Source of the DNA: Histomonas meleagridis
Lineage: Eukaryota; Parabasalia; Tritrichomonadida; Dientamoebidae
Direction of reading: 5' to 3'
DNA: 64,000 nucleotides
NCBI GenBank assembly: GCA_020186115.1
Contig: WSYJ01000125.1
Location: 62,001-126,000, forward strand
This document shows, piece by piece, positions 17,937 through 27,865 of this stretch; position 1 is the stretch's first letter, and each line of letters starts with the position of its first letter. Under the pieces are notes generated by a model. That model was not told the DNA's origin. It was given only the letters and a program-made list of their open reading frames with translations, and searched no databases. The translations under genes and the position numbers were made by a program.

Positions 17937-19316
17937 ATGATAGAGAATACTAAAGTAAATCCCTTTTTCAAGACAAAGCAACACCAAGAAGCTCGTGGCG
18001 AATCTTTAAACTACAATTTTACAATAAAACAAAAACCTAAAATTTACCAAGAAATAAAACAATTATGTTTAGTACTTCAAAACGGCAATGAACAAGACAT
18101 AACCAAAGCTTTAGATAGGCTTTTTGAAATAGCCTTTGGAAATGTCAATTTTTTTCATCAACAATTGGAAATCTTTATTTTAATAGCAAATAAATTTCCT
18201 AGCGGATCAATTATATCAGAAAAAGCCTTCCTTTTAGTTGGGTATATTCTTCAATCTCGTGTAAATTTAGGAATTGAAATTGTTGATAGCGAAGCTGGTC
18301 TTTTTTTAGCTCAAAAATTATTTCAACCGATGACAATAAATGAAGAAAGAGCTGTTACTAATTTCCTTGTTTCTAGTTATCAAATTATGGATATTCTCAA
18401 TGACAAATCTCAAAATGAAAAATACTTCCAATCTATTTTAGCCCTTATTCAAAGACCCGATATTAATCCTGCACATCTTCTTCAACTAATCAATATTGTA
18501 ACCCAATTTATCTTAATCACCAATGATACCACATATAATGAACTTACATTTCGTGCAATTATTCCAATGTATCTTTTTTCCCCGAACGATGAAGTATTTT
18601 CTAAAGTTGTTTATTTATTCAAAATCATACTTGAAACTTTATATACTGATGGAGTCTATACTTTTTTCTTTGGGCAAAATGTTGATGATTTTCTTCTTTC
18701 TAAATTACCGAATGTCCGTCAAATTGACAAAGAACATATCCTTGGCGTATTTATTAATGTTTCAGCTGGTACTTCGGAATCGACGCAAGAATTGTTCGTT
18801 CGCGGCTTCATTCAAAAAATTTCAATTTTTCAAAACATTAACGAAAAGTGCATGGGTTTGATTCTTGAATCTTTAACTAATATGTTTTCCCTTGGGCCTG
18901 AAGTTATTCAAGAAGTATTGTGCCGTGGATTTGGTGACATTGCAATACGTTTCTTTAACGTAGGAACATTTTCAACAAAAGAAACAGTCGTATTGTTTTT
19001 GTGCGGAATTTTGGGTTACATTCAGGAACCAGCGATTTTGAACTTCTTCGTGGCGAACTCGCTCATGGCCAAGATCACCGAATATTTCGTTGTTTCCAAA
19101 TCGAAAATATTTTCGAAAGTTGTGCATGCTTTGTTTTTGCTCTTGCGGATGATTGAGGGACCGCTGACTGATAATCCGTTGTTTAGTGATGTTAACACAC
19201 AAGAACTTATCGAAATGTTGGCAGAAATTAGGGAATCAATCGTTGGAAAGGATAGTAAAAAACAGTTCTTAATAGAAGTAGAAGAACTACTTTCGAGATT
19301 ATATTTAGATGATTAG
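17937..19316 (+). CDS. Armadillo/HEAT-like helical-repeat protein (importin-alpha-like candidate)
   Basis: The ATG at 17937 gives 459 aa (an upstream in-frame GTG at 17931 is less likely). The protein is all-helical with repeating hydrophobic helices typical of ARM folds (LIQRPDINPAHLLQLINIV, IRFFNVGTFSTKETVVLFLCGILGYI). The basic N-terminus (KVNPFFKTKQHQEARGESLNYNFTIKQKP) resembles an importin-beta-binding segment in position but is not a convincing match. The WxxxN signature of classic importin-alpha NLS sites is not evident. Trichomonads have several divergent proteins of this type. Its role is uncertain: a scaffold or a divergent karyopherin. The 3' flank contains TGTATATA (19335-19342), a fit to the Pumilio site. 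Confidence 0.6.
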   Translation: MIENTKVNPFFKTKQHQEARGESLNYNFTIKQKPKIYQEIKQLCLVLQNGNEQDITKALDRLFEIAFGNVNFFHQQLEIFILIANKFPSGSIISEKAFLLVGYILQSRVNLGIEIVDSEAGLFLAQKLFQPMTINEERAVTNFLVSSYQIMDILNDKSQNEKYFQSILALIQRPDINPAHLLQLINIVTQFILITNDTTYNELTFRAIIPMYLFSPNDEVFSKVVYLFKIILETLYTDGVYTFFFGQNVDDFLLSKLPNVRQIDKEHILGVFINVSAGTSESTQELFVRGFIQKISIFQNINEKCMGLILESLTNMFSLGPEVIQEVLCRGFGDIAIRFFNVGTFSTKETVVLFLCGILGYIQEPAILNFFVANSLMAKITEYFVVSKSKIFSKVVHALFLLLRMIEGPLTDNPLFSDVNTQELIEMLAEIRESIVGKDSKKQFLIEVEELLSRLYLDD

Positions 19317-19638
19317 AACATCATTTTATAAAATTGTATATATTTGTTTTTATTCATAAAATAATAAAAATCAATTTTATAGAAATGGTTTGAAATCTCT
19401 TGAAAAAATTTCAAAAACCAAAATCTTTAAGCTGACTGCTGAAAAAAGGTTATCCTTGTGAAAGCAGAACAACATTAATATTATATATATATATATATAT
19501 ATATTTGGTATTCATCAATTCTTTTTAACTTTACGAAATGAGAATAAGTTCCAAAATTGAGTAGTAAACATTTTCGGTTAAAATTTTAAAAGTGGGCATT
19601 TTTCAAAAAAATCAAAACGAAAATATTCATATTTATAG
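19317..19638. other. Intergenic region with an (AT)n microsatellite
   Basis: A TA dinucleotide tract of about 23 nt lies at 19482-19504. The PUF-type word TGTATATA is at 19335-19342. No gene is seen. Confidence 0.6.
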
Positions 19639-21060
19639 ATGTTATCATCCCCAATGGAAAATTTTAAAAAAATTAAAATACTTGGAATAGGTTCTATATG
19701 GAAAGTAATTCTCGTGGAAGATGAATCAAGAAAAAGATTTGTGATTAAAAAAATTTCCAACGCATGTACCTTTTCCCCTCAAATTCAAGAAAGAATTATA
19801 GAAAACTTTAATAGCATGAAAAATATTTCTCATCCGAATATTATTAAATATATTGATATTTTTAAAACTTCTAAAAATATATATTGTGTTTTAGAATATG
19901 CAGATGGAGGAGACTTATCTCAAATGATAAAGAAATATCGAACTAATCAAAAAGCTTTTACTGAAGAAAAAATTATACTATATTTTGAGCAGATTGCACT
20001 TGCTGTTCAATATATTCATAATCATAATATTATTCATCGTGACTTAAAGCCTCAAAACATTTTCTTAATGCAACAAGATATTATTAAACTTGGGGATTTT
20101 GATGATATTAAAATTCTTGAAACTATTCATCAACGATGTACATCATTTTCAGGAACGAAAAATTATATGTCACCAGAACTTATTAATTTTAAATCATATG
20201 ATTATAAAACAGACATTTGGTCTTTAGGATGTGTTCTTTATGAATTATGTTCACTTGAACCTCCATTTCATGGAAATTTGAGTGAAATTCGTAAATCAAT
20301 TACAAAGGGAAAATATAAACCAATTTCAAATTATTATAGTGATACCATTAAAAATCTAATTTCGAAAATGCTTTCATTAAATCCAAAGAATCGTCCAACA
20401 ATTGATGAAATTGTTTCAATACTTCAGAATCCAAAACCATCTAAAGTTCAAAACTTTAACATATTTATCTTTGGGTGTGAATCCTCTGGTAAATGTTCAC
20501 TGGTTAAAAAGTATTTAAAAATAAATGACCTGAATGGTCATGTTGATTATTTTCGAAAGACTTTTGTATACCAAAAAAATAGGTATGAATATCATATTTA
20601 TATATGCGATACAGACACAGATTCAACTTCAATAAAAAAATTACCAAAAATTCATGCAACAATTTATGTTTTTTCTGTCGAAAATCGTAAAGGATTTGAA
20701 AACATTGGCAAATATTGTAATGATTTTCTACCTAATGCTAATTTTCATTATTTGTGTGCAAATAAAGTTGACTTAAATGATAGGTGTATATCATCTGAAG
20801 AGGTAAAAGAATTCGCAAATAATATTAACATTCCTTACTTTGAAACAAGTGCAGTAACAGGAAAAGGTGTTGTTAATATGTTTACACACATAGTTAACAA
20901 AGAAATACAAACCAAAAATTCTATGGAGATCATGAAGAAAATAATTTATGAAGAAGGAAGTGACGAATTAGTTCCACTTATTTTTTATCATGATATAGTA
21001 AGTAGATGTTTTCCTGACTGGAAGAAAAACCCCTACCAACTCCTGGGTGATGATGAATGA
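19639..21060 (+). CDS. NEK-like protein kinase fused to a small-GTPase-like domain
   Basis: The 473-aa protein has a kinase domain at about residues 11-270. It shows a glycine loop GIGSIWKVILV, the Lys in FVIKKIS, HRDLKPQNIFL catalytic loop, NYMSPELI and DIWSLGCVLYEL, all NEK-like. The DFG motif reads DFD (LGDFDDIKIL). Residues about 275-445 form a Ras-like GTPase-related domain: P-loop GCESSGKC (last position Cys instead of Ser/Thr), no DTAGQE but CDTDTDS at switch II, CANKVDL as NKxD and ETSAVTG as the SAK loop. About 30 extra residues end the protein. A kinase and GTPase in one chain is uncommon; the same order recurs at 55039-56368. Magnesium binding in both modules is questionable, so this could be a regulatory or pseudoenzyme pair. 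Confidence 0.88.
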   Translation: MLSSPMENFKKIKILGIGSIWKVILVEDESRKRFVIKKISNACTFSPQIQERIIENFNSMKNISHPNIIKYIDIFKTSKNIYCVLEYADGGDLSQMIKKYRTNQKAFTEEKIILYFEQIALAVQYIHNHNIIHRDLKPQNIFLMQQDIIKLGDFDDIKILETIHQRCTSFSGTKNYMSPELINFKSYDYKTDIWSLGCVLYELCSLEPPFHGNLSEIRKSITKGKYKPISNYYSDTIKNLISKMLSLNPKNRPTIDEIVSILQNPKPSKVQNFNIFIFGCESSGKCSLVKKYLKINDLNGHVDYFRKTFVYQKNRYEYHIYICDTDTDSTSIKKLPKIHATIYVFSVENRKGFENIGKYCNDFLPNANFHYLCANKVDLNDRCISSEEVKEFANNINIPYFETSAVTGKGVVNMFTHIVNKEIQTKNSMEIMKKIIYEEGSDELVPLIFYHDIVSRCFPDWKKNPYQLLGDDE

Positions 21061-21259
21061 AGCTTCAAGACTTGAAATAAACGTATCGAATTTTGTAAAA
21101 AGGTGTTAAAACTGTGTTGTAGCCTTCATTGTTTTACAGTGGCTCTAAAATCAATTTTTATATTTCATAAACTATATTTTTTTTTAAAGACTTCTATTAA
21201 TTTTAATGCTAATTTTCACCATATCGTTTGTACCATTTTCAAATTTAACTATTATGAGG

Positions 21260-24200
21260 AATAGATACTTCAATAATTTTTATCATTAGAACAGAATTTT
21301 TATTACGTTTATTATTTACTTACGAAATTATTTATTTATTAATTTGTTTATTTGTTTGTTTCGACAACGATTTGCAAAAATTCACTTTTTGCTGTATTTT
21401 ATTATATTTATGAATTATTGAATTTAATTTGATTTGATTTAATTCCCCTTTTGACTAAATCGCGATGTTGGGCGATCGCGTTGTGTTTGGCGTGATGATG
21501 GACGCAATTGCACATTACTTCGCGATGGAGGTCGAAAATCTGTTTGCTGCGCATTCGGACGCATCCCGCGCGGCGTTGTTCCATAGTTTCCGCTGTCGTT
21601 GCCCAGCAGCCCTGCGCCGGGGCCGTAGCGACGCCCAACTTGAACTGACATACGACGCCCGCTGACAGAAACGGAACTTCGCTGCGGTCGAATAAATGCG
21701 CTCGAAATTTGCTGTTGTTGTTGTTGAATTTGTTGTTGTTGTGGCGTTGCATTCGCTGTTTGTTGTTGCGGCGATTGCGATGACGTTTGCGGAGATGAAA
21801 GCGATTCTTGAAGAGGATTATAGCGGCGATTGATTTGAACTGACATCCGGCGCATGCGCGAGCAGAACTTTTCGGAAGTTGTCGTGCTACTGCATTAACA
21901 TTAGAATTAACATTAACATTAGCATTCGCATTAGTTGTGTTGTCTGAGATTTCGCGATGAACTGTACGAAGTGGCGTTTGGCGATTGCCAATGTTCGGAA
22001 ATTCTTCGGGGAGCATTATCGTTATCGTTGGAAACATTGTTGCGTCGAATCAGCGTCGAACGTGGCGAAAAGCTGCCGCCGCGCGGACTGAGGCGTTGCG
22101 CAGAAACTGGGCGAAATGCTGGAAAACTTTCAAGATTCGGATCGTCGCCGTTTTGCATATTAACTTCTGAATTAGTATTTAATGGACTTTCACTGTTATT
22201 ATTATTATTCGATGATTCTTCAACAAAATTGCTCTTGAAGCGTGGAAAACTCATTTTGCGACTTCCTGATTCAAATGAAAGACGCGGACGCGCCCCATTC
22301 GTCGGCTGTTCAGTTTCTTTGTTGCTGGGCTCTTCATTCATGTCAATGTCAAGCGGTGGTGGCGCTTTGCCACTGTAATCAGAAATAGTTTTGACACCGT
22401 CCTCACCAATGTAATTAATCGCTGCCATTCGATTCGGTGATAACTTTTCAATAGAAATAGTTGTCGATGAGACATTTTTGATGCTCACTGACTGACTCAG
22501 CTTCTTACGCGTCTTACGATCATGCGCAGCAGTCGATGATTGACGACGCGGACGTGCGGTGGGAGTAAGATCTTCTGAATTAGAACGCGTGCGAGATCCA
22601 TCCGTAGAAAGTGGCTGACGTGACCCAATCGATAATGGGGCAACTGGCGTTTTGGATTTAAGCGGAACATATGTGGCCTTGTGCGAAATGGTCGTGTGAC
22701 AGCAGTTTTGATTTAAGACATTACTCCATTGATTTTGTTCAAACATTTGTTCATCTTGTGAATTATTACGATTAATTGTAATACCTTCATTCCAATTAGA
22801 TGATAAACGTAATGTATAAAACGTATTAAGTGGCTGTTTGCTGTGATATTCAATACCACCATAAACAATAATTTCTTGATTTGATAAAATACCTCCACTC
22901 GCATATCGAATCGATGGTGGAAAATTACCAATGTCATCAAGATAATGAACTTGAAATGTATTCAAATCAATAATAAATGTAGGAGTTTCTGGAATATCTG
23001 ATTCACCACCAATAATAATCATCGCATTGTTAATTAAAAATGATAAATGCGATTTACGCCCAACTAATTTCTCGCGTTCACTGTTCTTTGGTTCATTTAA
23101 CATCTCTTTCTTCCATGTGTTACTTTCAAAGTCATATGACCAAATGTCTAAAATATATCCTTTGGCGCCTTTGCCTCCAAAAATATACATTTTATGATTA
23201 TAAACAACTGCACTGTGATCAAAACGTGATTCTGGTTTAACATTAGAATTGTTAGGAATAACTTCAAAACTTTTATTATTCGGATCTAAGACAATTAATT
23301 CAGATGAAATACCATTTTGTTTAGATTTACCTCCAAAAATATAAAGTTTATCTTTATAATTAACACATGAATGACCATAACGATAAAATTGTGTACGAAT
23401 AGAAAATTGATGCCATTTTTGCGTCTGAATGTTATATTGCATAATTTCTGGTGATTCTTTGTTACCAATAAGTCCTCCAATCAAATAAAAACTTCCATTT
23501 AAATATGAAAATGTATGACGTCGTCGTCCCATAATTCCACTTTCCATGGTAGTCATCTCTGATAATGGATAATCACGTAAAAGTGTTTGATGATATGTAG
23601 CAAAATCAGAAAATACTAATCGTTGTGATGTAGAAATTCCTCCATTAAATATAATCGATTCACCATTACTAACAGATGCATGTTGACAAATAGATGGAAT
23701 GGAATCAGTAATAGAATTAAGTGTCCAAATAATATATTTGTTCTTCTCATTCTTATTAGAATATTCTTCTAATAAATTTGTAATATGATCAGTAAATTGT
23801 GACTTCTCTTCAAATTTATTAAAATTAATTCGATATTCAATACGTTCAAATCGATCTTTCTCGCGAATAATAGTTGGAACAATTAATGAATGAAAATCTC
23901 CAACAATTGGTAAATAATGAAAAATAGAAATATCAGATAATAAAAATTAATTTCGCATGTTTAACACGATCAACATAAACAAATATAATATCATTACATA
24001 AACATAAATATGATGTAACTGTCTTCTTATTATCATATAAACTAATTTCAACATGCATAATAATTTGTCGATTAGGTTCCGCTAAGCGAAGTCGATATTT
24101 CTTTAATTTATCTTGAATCTTCTTCAATACTGATTGTTGACGAACATTATTAGTCGCAATATCTGCTTCTTTATTAATTTTTGGTAAATATTTCTTCTGC

Positions 24201-25334
24201 TATAGGTAATAATATAGAATCTGGATGTGTTTGTGGCGTAATTTTAATTAATTCTTTAATAAATAATAAATAACGTGGAAGCCGTTGAATTGGTGTAATT
24301 AAAAATGATAAAATATCACGGCCATCTGTCATTTGTTGTAATTCAAATAATGTTGATGCAAACGTTCGATTTTGTTTCTTGTTTTCTAACATTTCATTAA
24401 TTAATGGATACATAGAAATATAATGAACTGATTTCTCTATTAAACTATAATTCTCTAAAAAAAAGACAGACGTTAATCCACTATATTCTTCTTTCTCAAT
24501 AATAGTATATCGATCATAAAATTTGTTTTGATTATCTAAAATTTGTGGAATATCTTTAAATATATTATTATGTTCACTTTCTGTTAATAAATTTTTGTTC
24601 TTCATTTGTTTGGACCAAAAATCATTGATTTGTGTTAAATCATAAAGATATTGTTTCTCTGTTTCTAATATTTCATGAATAAGATTACTTCGATGTTGAA
24701 TTTTATTTAACCCATTTTCATTAAATTCAACTTCTAAAAAAATTTCTGGATATTCATTAAAATCAAGTTTAAGATGTTCTTCTTTCTTTTGAACTTTGTT
24801 CTTAATAAATACTTGTTTAACATTACCTGAACCATTCAATTGTTCATCAATTCGTTCAATAAATGTTTGTATAGTTAGACTTGAAAGTTCTGTAACTTTA
24901 AATTCAATAATTATTTTAGGAATTTGATGTTTACTATTGTGTTTGATATTTAAATATAAATAAATGGTTTCAGGACTGATTTTATTCGACTGAAAAGATA
25001 ATAATCTGGGGCGTCGATATTTACTAGGTTTTTTATCTAACGCTAATTTAGGATAAGTCTTCAATGGAACTTCATGACCTGGCATAGAAATCATAAAGTT
25101 TGGTGTAGATATAAAAAGTGGACTTTCGTTTTGTAAAAGTCGTGATGTAATACGTCGGACTGATGCTGTCTTAATCTTGGATTCTTCAATGGTCTTATTA
25201 GGACCATTGTCTGTACAAATACAAACATATTTAGCTCCATCCATTTGAAGATAACCTAATGAACGAATAAATTTAATTCAATTTTTTTGAACATGTTGAT
25301 CACAAATAAATATTTCAATTTTATTCTATCGTGA
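21260..25334 (-). repeat. Left arm of a ~4.08-kb inverted duplication
   Basis: This arm is the reverse complement of 27866-31948 at roughly 99.8 percent identity by eye. The outer boundary is near GTATCTATT (21260-21268) and the inner boundary near the TCACGATAG sequence at 25326-25334. Differences noted are six single-base indels, a ~10-nt insertion in the right arm tail and a few substitutions. The spacer is 25335-27865. Confidence 0.93.
21439..25244 (-). pseudogene. Left, frameshifted copy of the RhoGEF-PH-Kelch gene
   Basis: It starts with MDGAKYVCICTDNGPNK at 25244, like the intact copy at 27956. Six single-base indels are visible against the right copy. A C is gained at 25008-25011 and a T lost at 24993-24996; these compensate, giving RRPRLLSFQ instead of RRPDYYLFQ. 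Single bases are gained at 24178-24182 (premature stop), 23942-23946 and 22008-22011 (GGGG), and a base is lost near 21860. Between breaks, the DH, PH and Kelch segments are all readable. All but one of the indels are in homopolymers of 3-5, so decay after duplication and uncorrected read errors are both possible. Confidence 0.85.
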
Positions 25335-25594
25335 CTGTTTTTTCACTTAGTGTCAAATCGTTTTTTACATCACTTTATTCAAACTTGTTTATTTGTTTAT
25401 TATCAGAGAGTTAGTTATAAAAAATTTTATCTGAGATCTTCAATAAGCAATTTATGATATTGGAAAACTTACGATTAATTCAACAAAACCTTCTATTTTT
25501 TGAAAATCTGATTACATCTGTAGAATTGGCCGTTATAACTTTTGTTATGAATTGAATGTTTTACATATGTGCAAAAAACTGATCCGTTTAGGGA

Positions 25595-27742
25595 ATGGAT
25601 ACAACCAAAACACCAATATTTGAATTACAAAAATATCAACAATTAATAAAACGCGAGGCAATTTTCGAAAGATATGGTTCCAAGCAAATACCGTCAGCGT
25701 ATCACCAATTAAACGAGAATTATTCCAGATACCTTTATTACCAAAAATTGTCTTTTCTTTTCTTTTTCCAATCATGCAACCAAAATTTCAAACAAACAAA
25801 CAAAGCAATTTTTTCAGCACTTAGTATATTAGATGAAATTAAAACTCCATTAATTGAAACAAGTCAATTTGATTCCAATTCTGACTTTTCTAAAATGACC
25901 AATGATTGCTTGAAGCATCTCAAGGAATTTTCTAGCATATGTTTACAATTAGATCCTTATTTAATTGATTTTTTTACATTTTCTACGCTCCCTAGTTTTT
26001 TCAAGACAATTTGGTGCCAAAATTCTGCTGATCTATTTTGTAAGTTTCTTGAATATTGCATACAGATTGACGAACAGAAGGCAGCACTTTTTTCGCGAAT
26101 CCTATTTGTCTTACCTGACTTTATTCTTTTTCTCAAAAAAGTTACTTCCAAAATAGAGCCAAGTTTAGGCCAACTGGAAATCCCTCAAATTGATTCTTTT
26201 AAAGAGCAATTTATAGCTAATTGGGAAAAATGCATTGAGTATTGTCCACGAATTATAAAGCAAGTTTTAAGTGCCGCAAAGAATCCCTCTGAGTTTCTTG
26301 TCACATCATTCATTATTCCAACATTTACATCGCCAAAGTTATATTCGATAATTCCATATAATTCTAATGTTCAAACGGATACATTAGAAATTCTTCTTTC
26401 ATCAATTGGGAAAAATTCATTAAGTCTCTGTCAATCAATCTTAAACATGAAAAATGGCACTGCGCTTAACTCGTCCGAAATGTTAATGACCATTTCTCAA
26501 TCGATCTTTCAAACGTTATTTTTTTCCAAAAATGACTTAAAAGTTATCTGCAAACTTTCCGAAATTGCACTTCAAACATGGCCAAAATGTCCATTTCAAG
26601 AAGTCAAATTACCATACATGGAAAAGTCAAAGAAATTTATATTATATAGTGTTGAGTTAAATGAAAAAGAAGAATTTACGCAAAGTCCTGTTGAAGAAGA
26701 AGAAGTTATTGAATTAGAACTTCGGACTTTACTTGCAAACATTCCATTAATTCCATCTTCTGCTAATGAACAAGAAAATCCACAAATCATTGAACTTTTA
26801 CGGAACCAAATTCATCTTGTAAATGAAAGTAATAAATTATATTTGGAAATTCGTATCGATAATCTTATAAAGGCGCAAAATCGTTCTGGGAAAGAATGGG
26901 ACTTTCTAACATGCCTTAACTTAATTAAAAGGAAATTTCACGAAAGAGAAAAAAATAGAATTGAACTTCTCACGAAAATTTCTTCATATAATTCAGAATT
27001 AAATCGATTTGAGAATTTAAATGTTATATTTTTGGATAGCATTTCGAATTTTTACGATTTGTTCCAATATACAATTATTAAAAAATGGATTAACGAGAAA
27101 AATGTTTTAACTTATATACAAAAAGAGAATTATTCATCGTCAGAAAATTTCGGTACATTTTTTAATGGTATATATCGAAAGTGTAGTAGTTTTTTCAAGT
27201 TGCAAAAAATGAACTTTCTCATTAATCCAAGAGTTTTACATAATTTAATAATGGAAAAAATACCAATGAAACTTGTTCAATCACAAAAATCTAAAAAAAT
27301 CGATTCGCAATGTTATAATGCTATAAAAGATAATAAAAAGAGAATTATCGATGGTTTGTTTGAGCCATGGATGCATGCGTTTTTTGAAAATGATGCAAAA
27401 CTTCTTCAATCTGCGATAAGTATTATGAAGAAAATGGACGAAGACAACACACCACTGGATAAGTTCGAGTATCTGATGCAATGTTCAAATAAAATTTCTC
27501 ATATTGTGTCGTTTGAACTTTCTGGTGATATTGGCGCAGATCAAATTACACCAGTGTTTACGGCTGTGTTCATCTATGCAAACCTGAGTCACGCATACTC
27601 TTGTTTGGAATATATCGAAACGTTTTGTAGTACAAAATATGTTTCACTTGGAGATTTTGATGAGTTATCTTTGTCAAGTTTGAGAGGTATGTTTAATTAT
27701 TTATCTGAGTTAAATCTAATAGATAAAGTTCCTTTTATGTAA
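25595..27742 (+). CDS. Hypothetical helical protein, family shared with 35115-36980
   Basis: I do not recognise this 715-aa protein. It is predominantly helical and hydrophobic-patterned, with a segment FFTFSTLPSFFKTIWCQNSADLFCKFL (first ~20: FFTFSTLPSFFKTIW) near residues 125-150. That resembles IFSFSTFPSIFGYLIGEQFC in the protein at 35115. The middle holds charged stretches (NEKEEFTQSPVEEEEVIELEL) and the C-terminus ends LSSLRGMFNYLSELNLI. No signal peptide or membrane segment is convincing. It is the only gene in the unique spacer of the inverted duplication, so it is single-copy between two copies of the RhoGEF gene. Similar architecture to trichomonad large helical signalling regulators is possible, but I cannot name a domain. 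Confidence 0.6.
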   Translation: MDTTKTPIFELQKYQQLIKREAIFERYGSKQIPSAYHQLNENYSRYLYYQKLSFLFFFQSCNQNFKQTNKAIFSALSILDEIKTPLIETSQFDSNSDFSKMTNDCLKHLKEFSSICLQLDPYLIDFFTFSTLPSFFKTIWCQNSADLFCKFLEYCIQIDEQKAALFSRILFVLPDFILFLKKVTSKIEPSLGQLEIPQIDSFKEQFIANWEKCIEYCPRIIKQVLSAAKNPSEFLVTSFIIPTFTSPKLYSIIPYNSNVQTDTLEILLSSIGKNSLSLCQSILNMKNGTALNSSEMLMTISQSIFQTLFFSKNDLKVICKLSEIALQTWPKCPFQEVKLPYMEKSKKFILYSVELNEKEEFTQSPVEEEEVIELELRTLLANIPLIPSSANEQENPQIIELLRNQIHLVNESNKLYLEIRIDNLIKAQNRSGKEWDFLTCLNLIKRKFHEREKNRIELLTKISSYNSELNRFENLNVIFLDSISNFYDLFQYTIIKKWINEKNVLTYIQKENYSSSENFGTFFNGIYRKCSSFFKLQKMNFLINPRVLHNLIMEKIPMKLVQSQKSKKIDSQCYNAIKDNKKRIIDGLFEPWMHAFFENDAKLLQSAISIMKKMDEDNTPLDKFEYLMQCSNKISHIVSFELSGDIGADQITPVFTAVFIYANLSHAYSCLEYIETFCSTKYVSLGDFDELSLSSLRGMFNYLSELNLIDKVPFM

Positions 27743-27865
27743 TTGAATATGTTTGTAAAAAAAATTTATTTGTTGTATTTATATTTTTTTTTATCTTGTG
27801 AAAACTCGAATATGACATTTCACTTTTTATAAAAACCGTCACGATATTTAACTTTTTGTTTGAGA

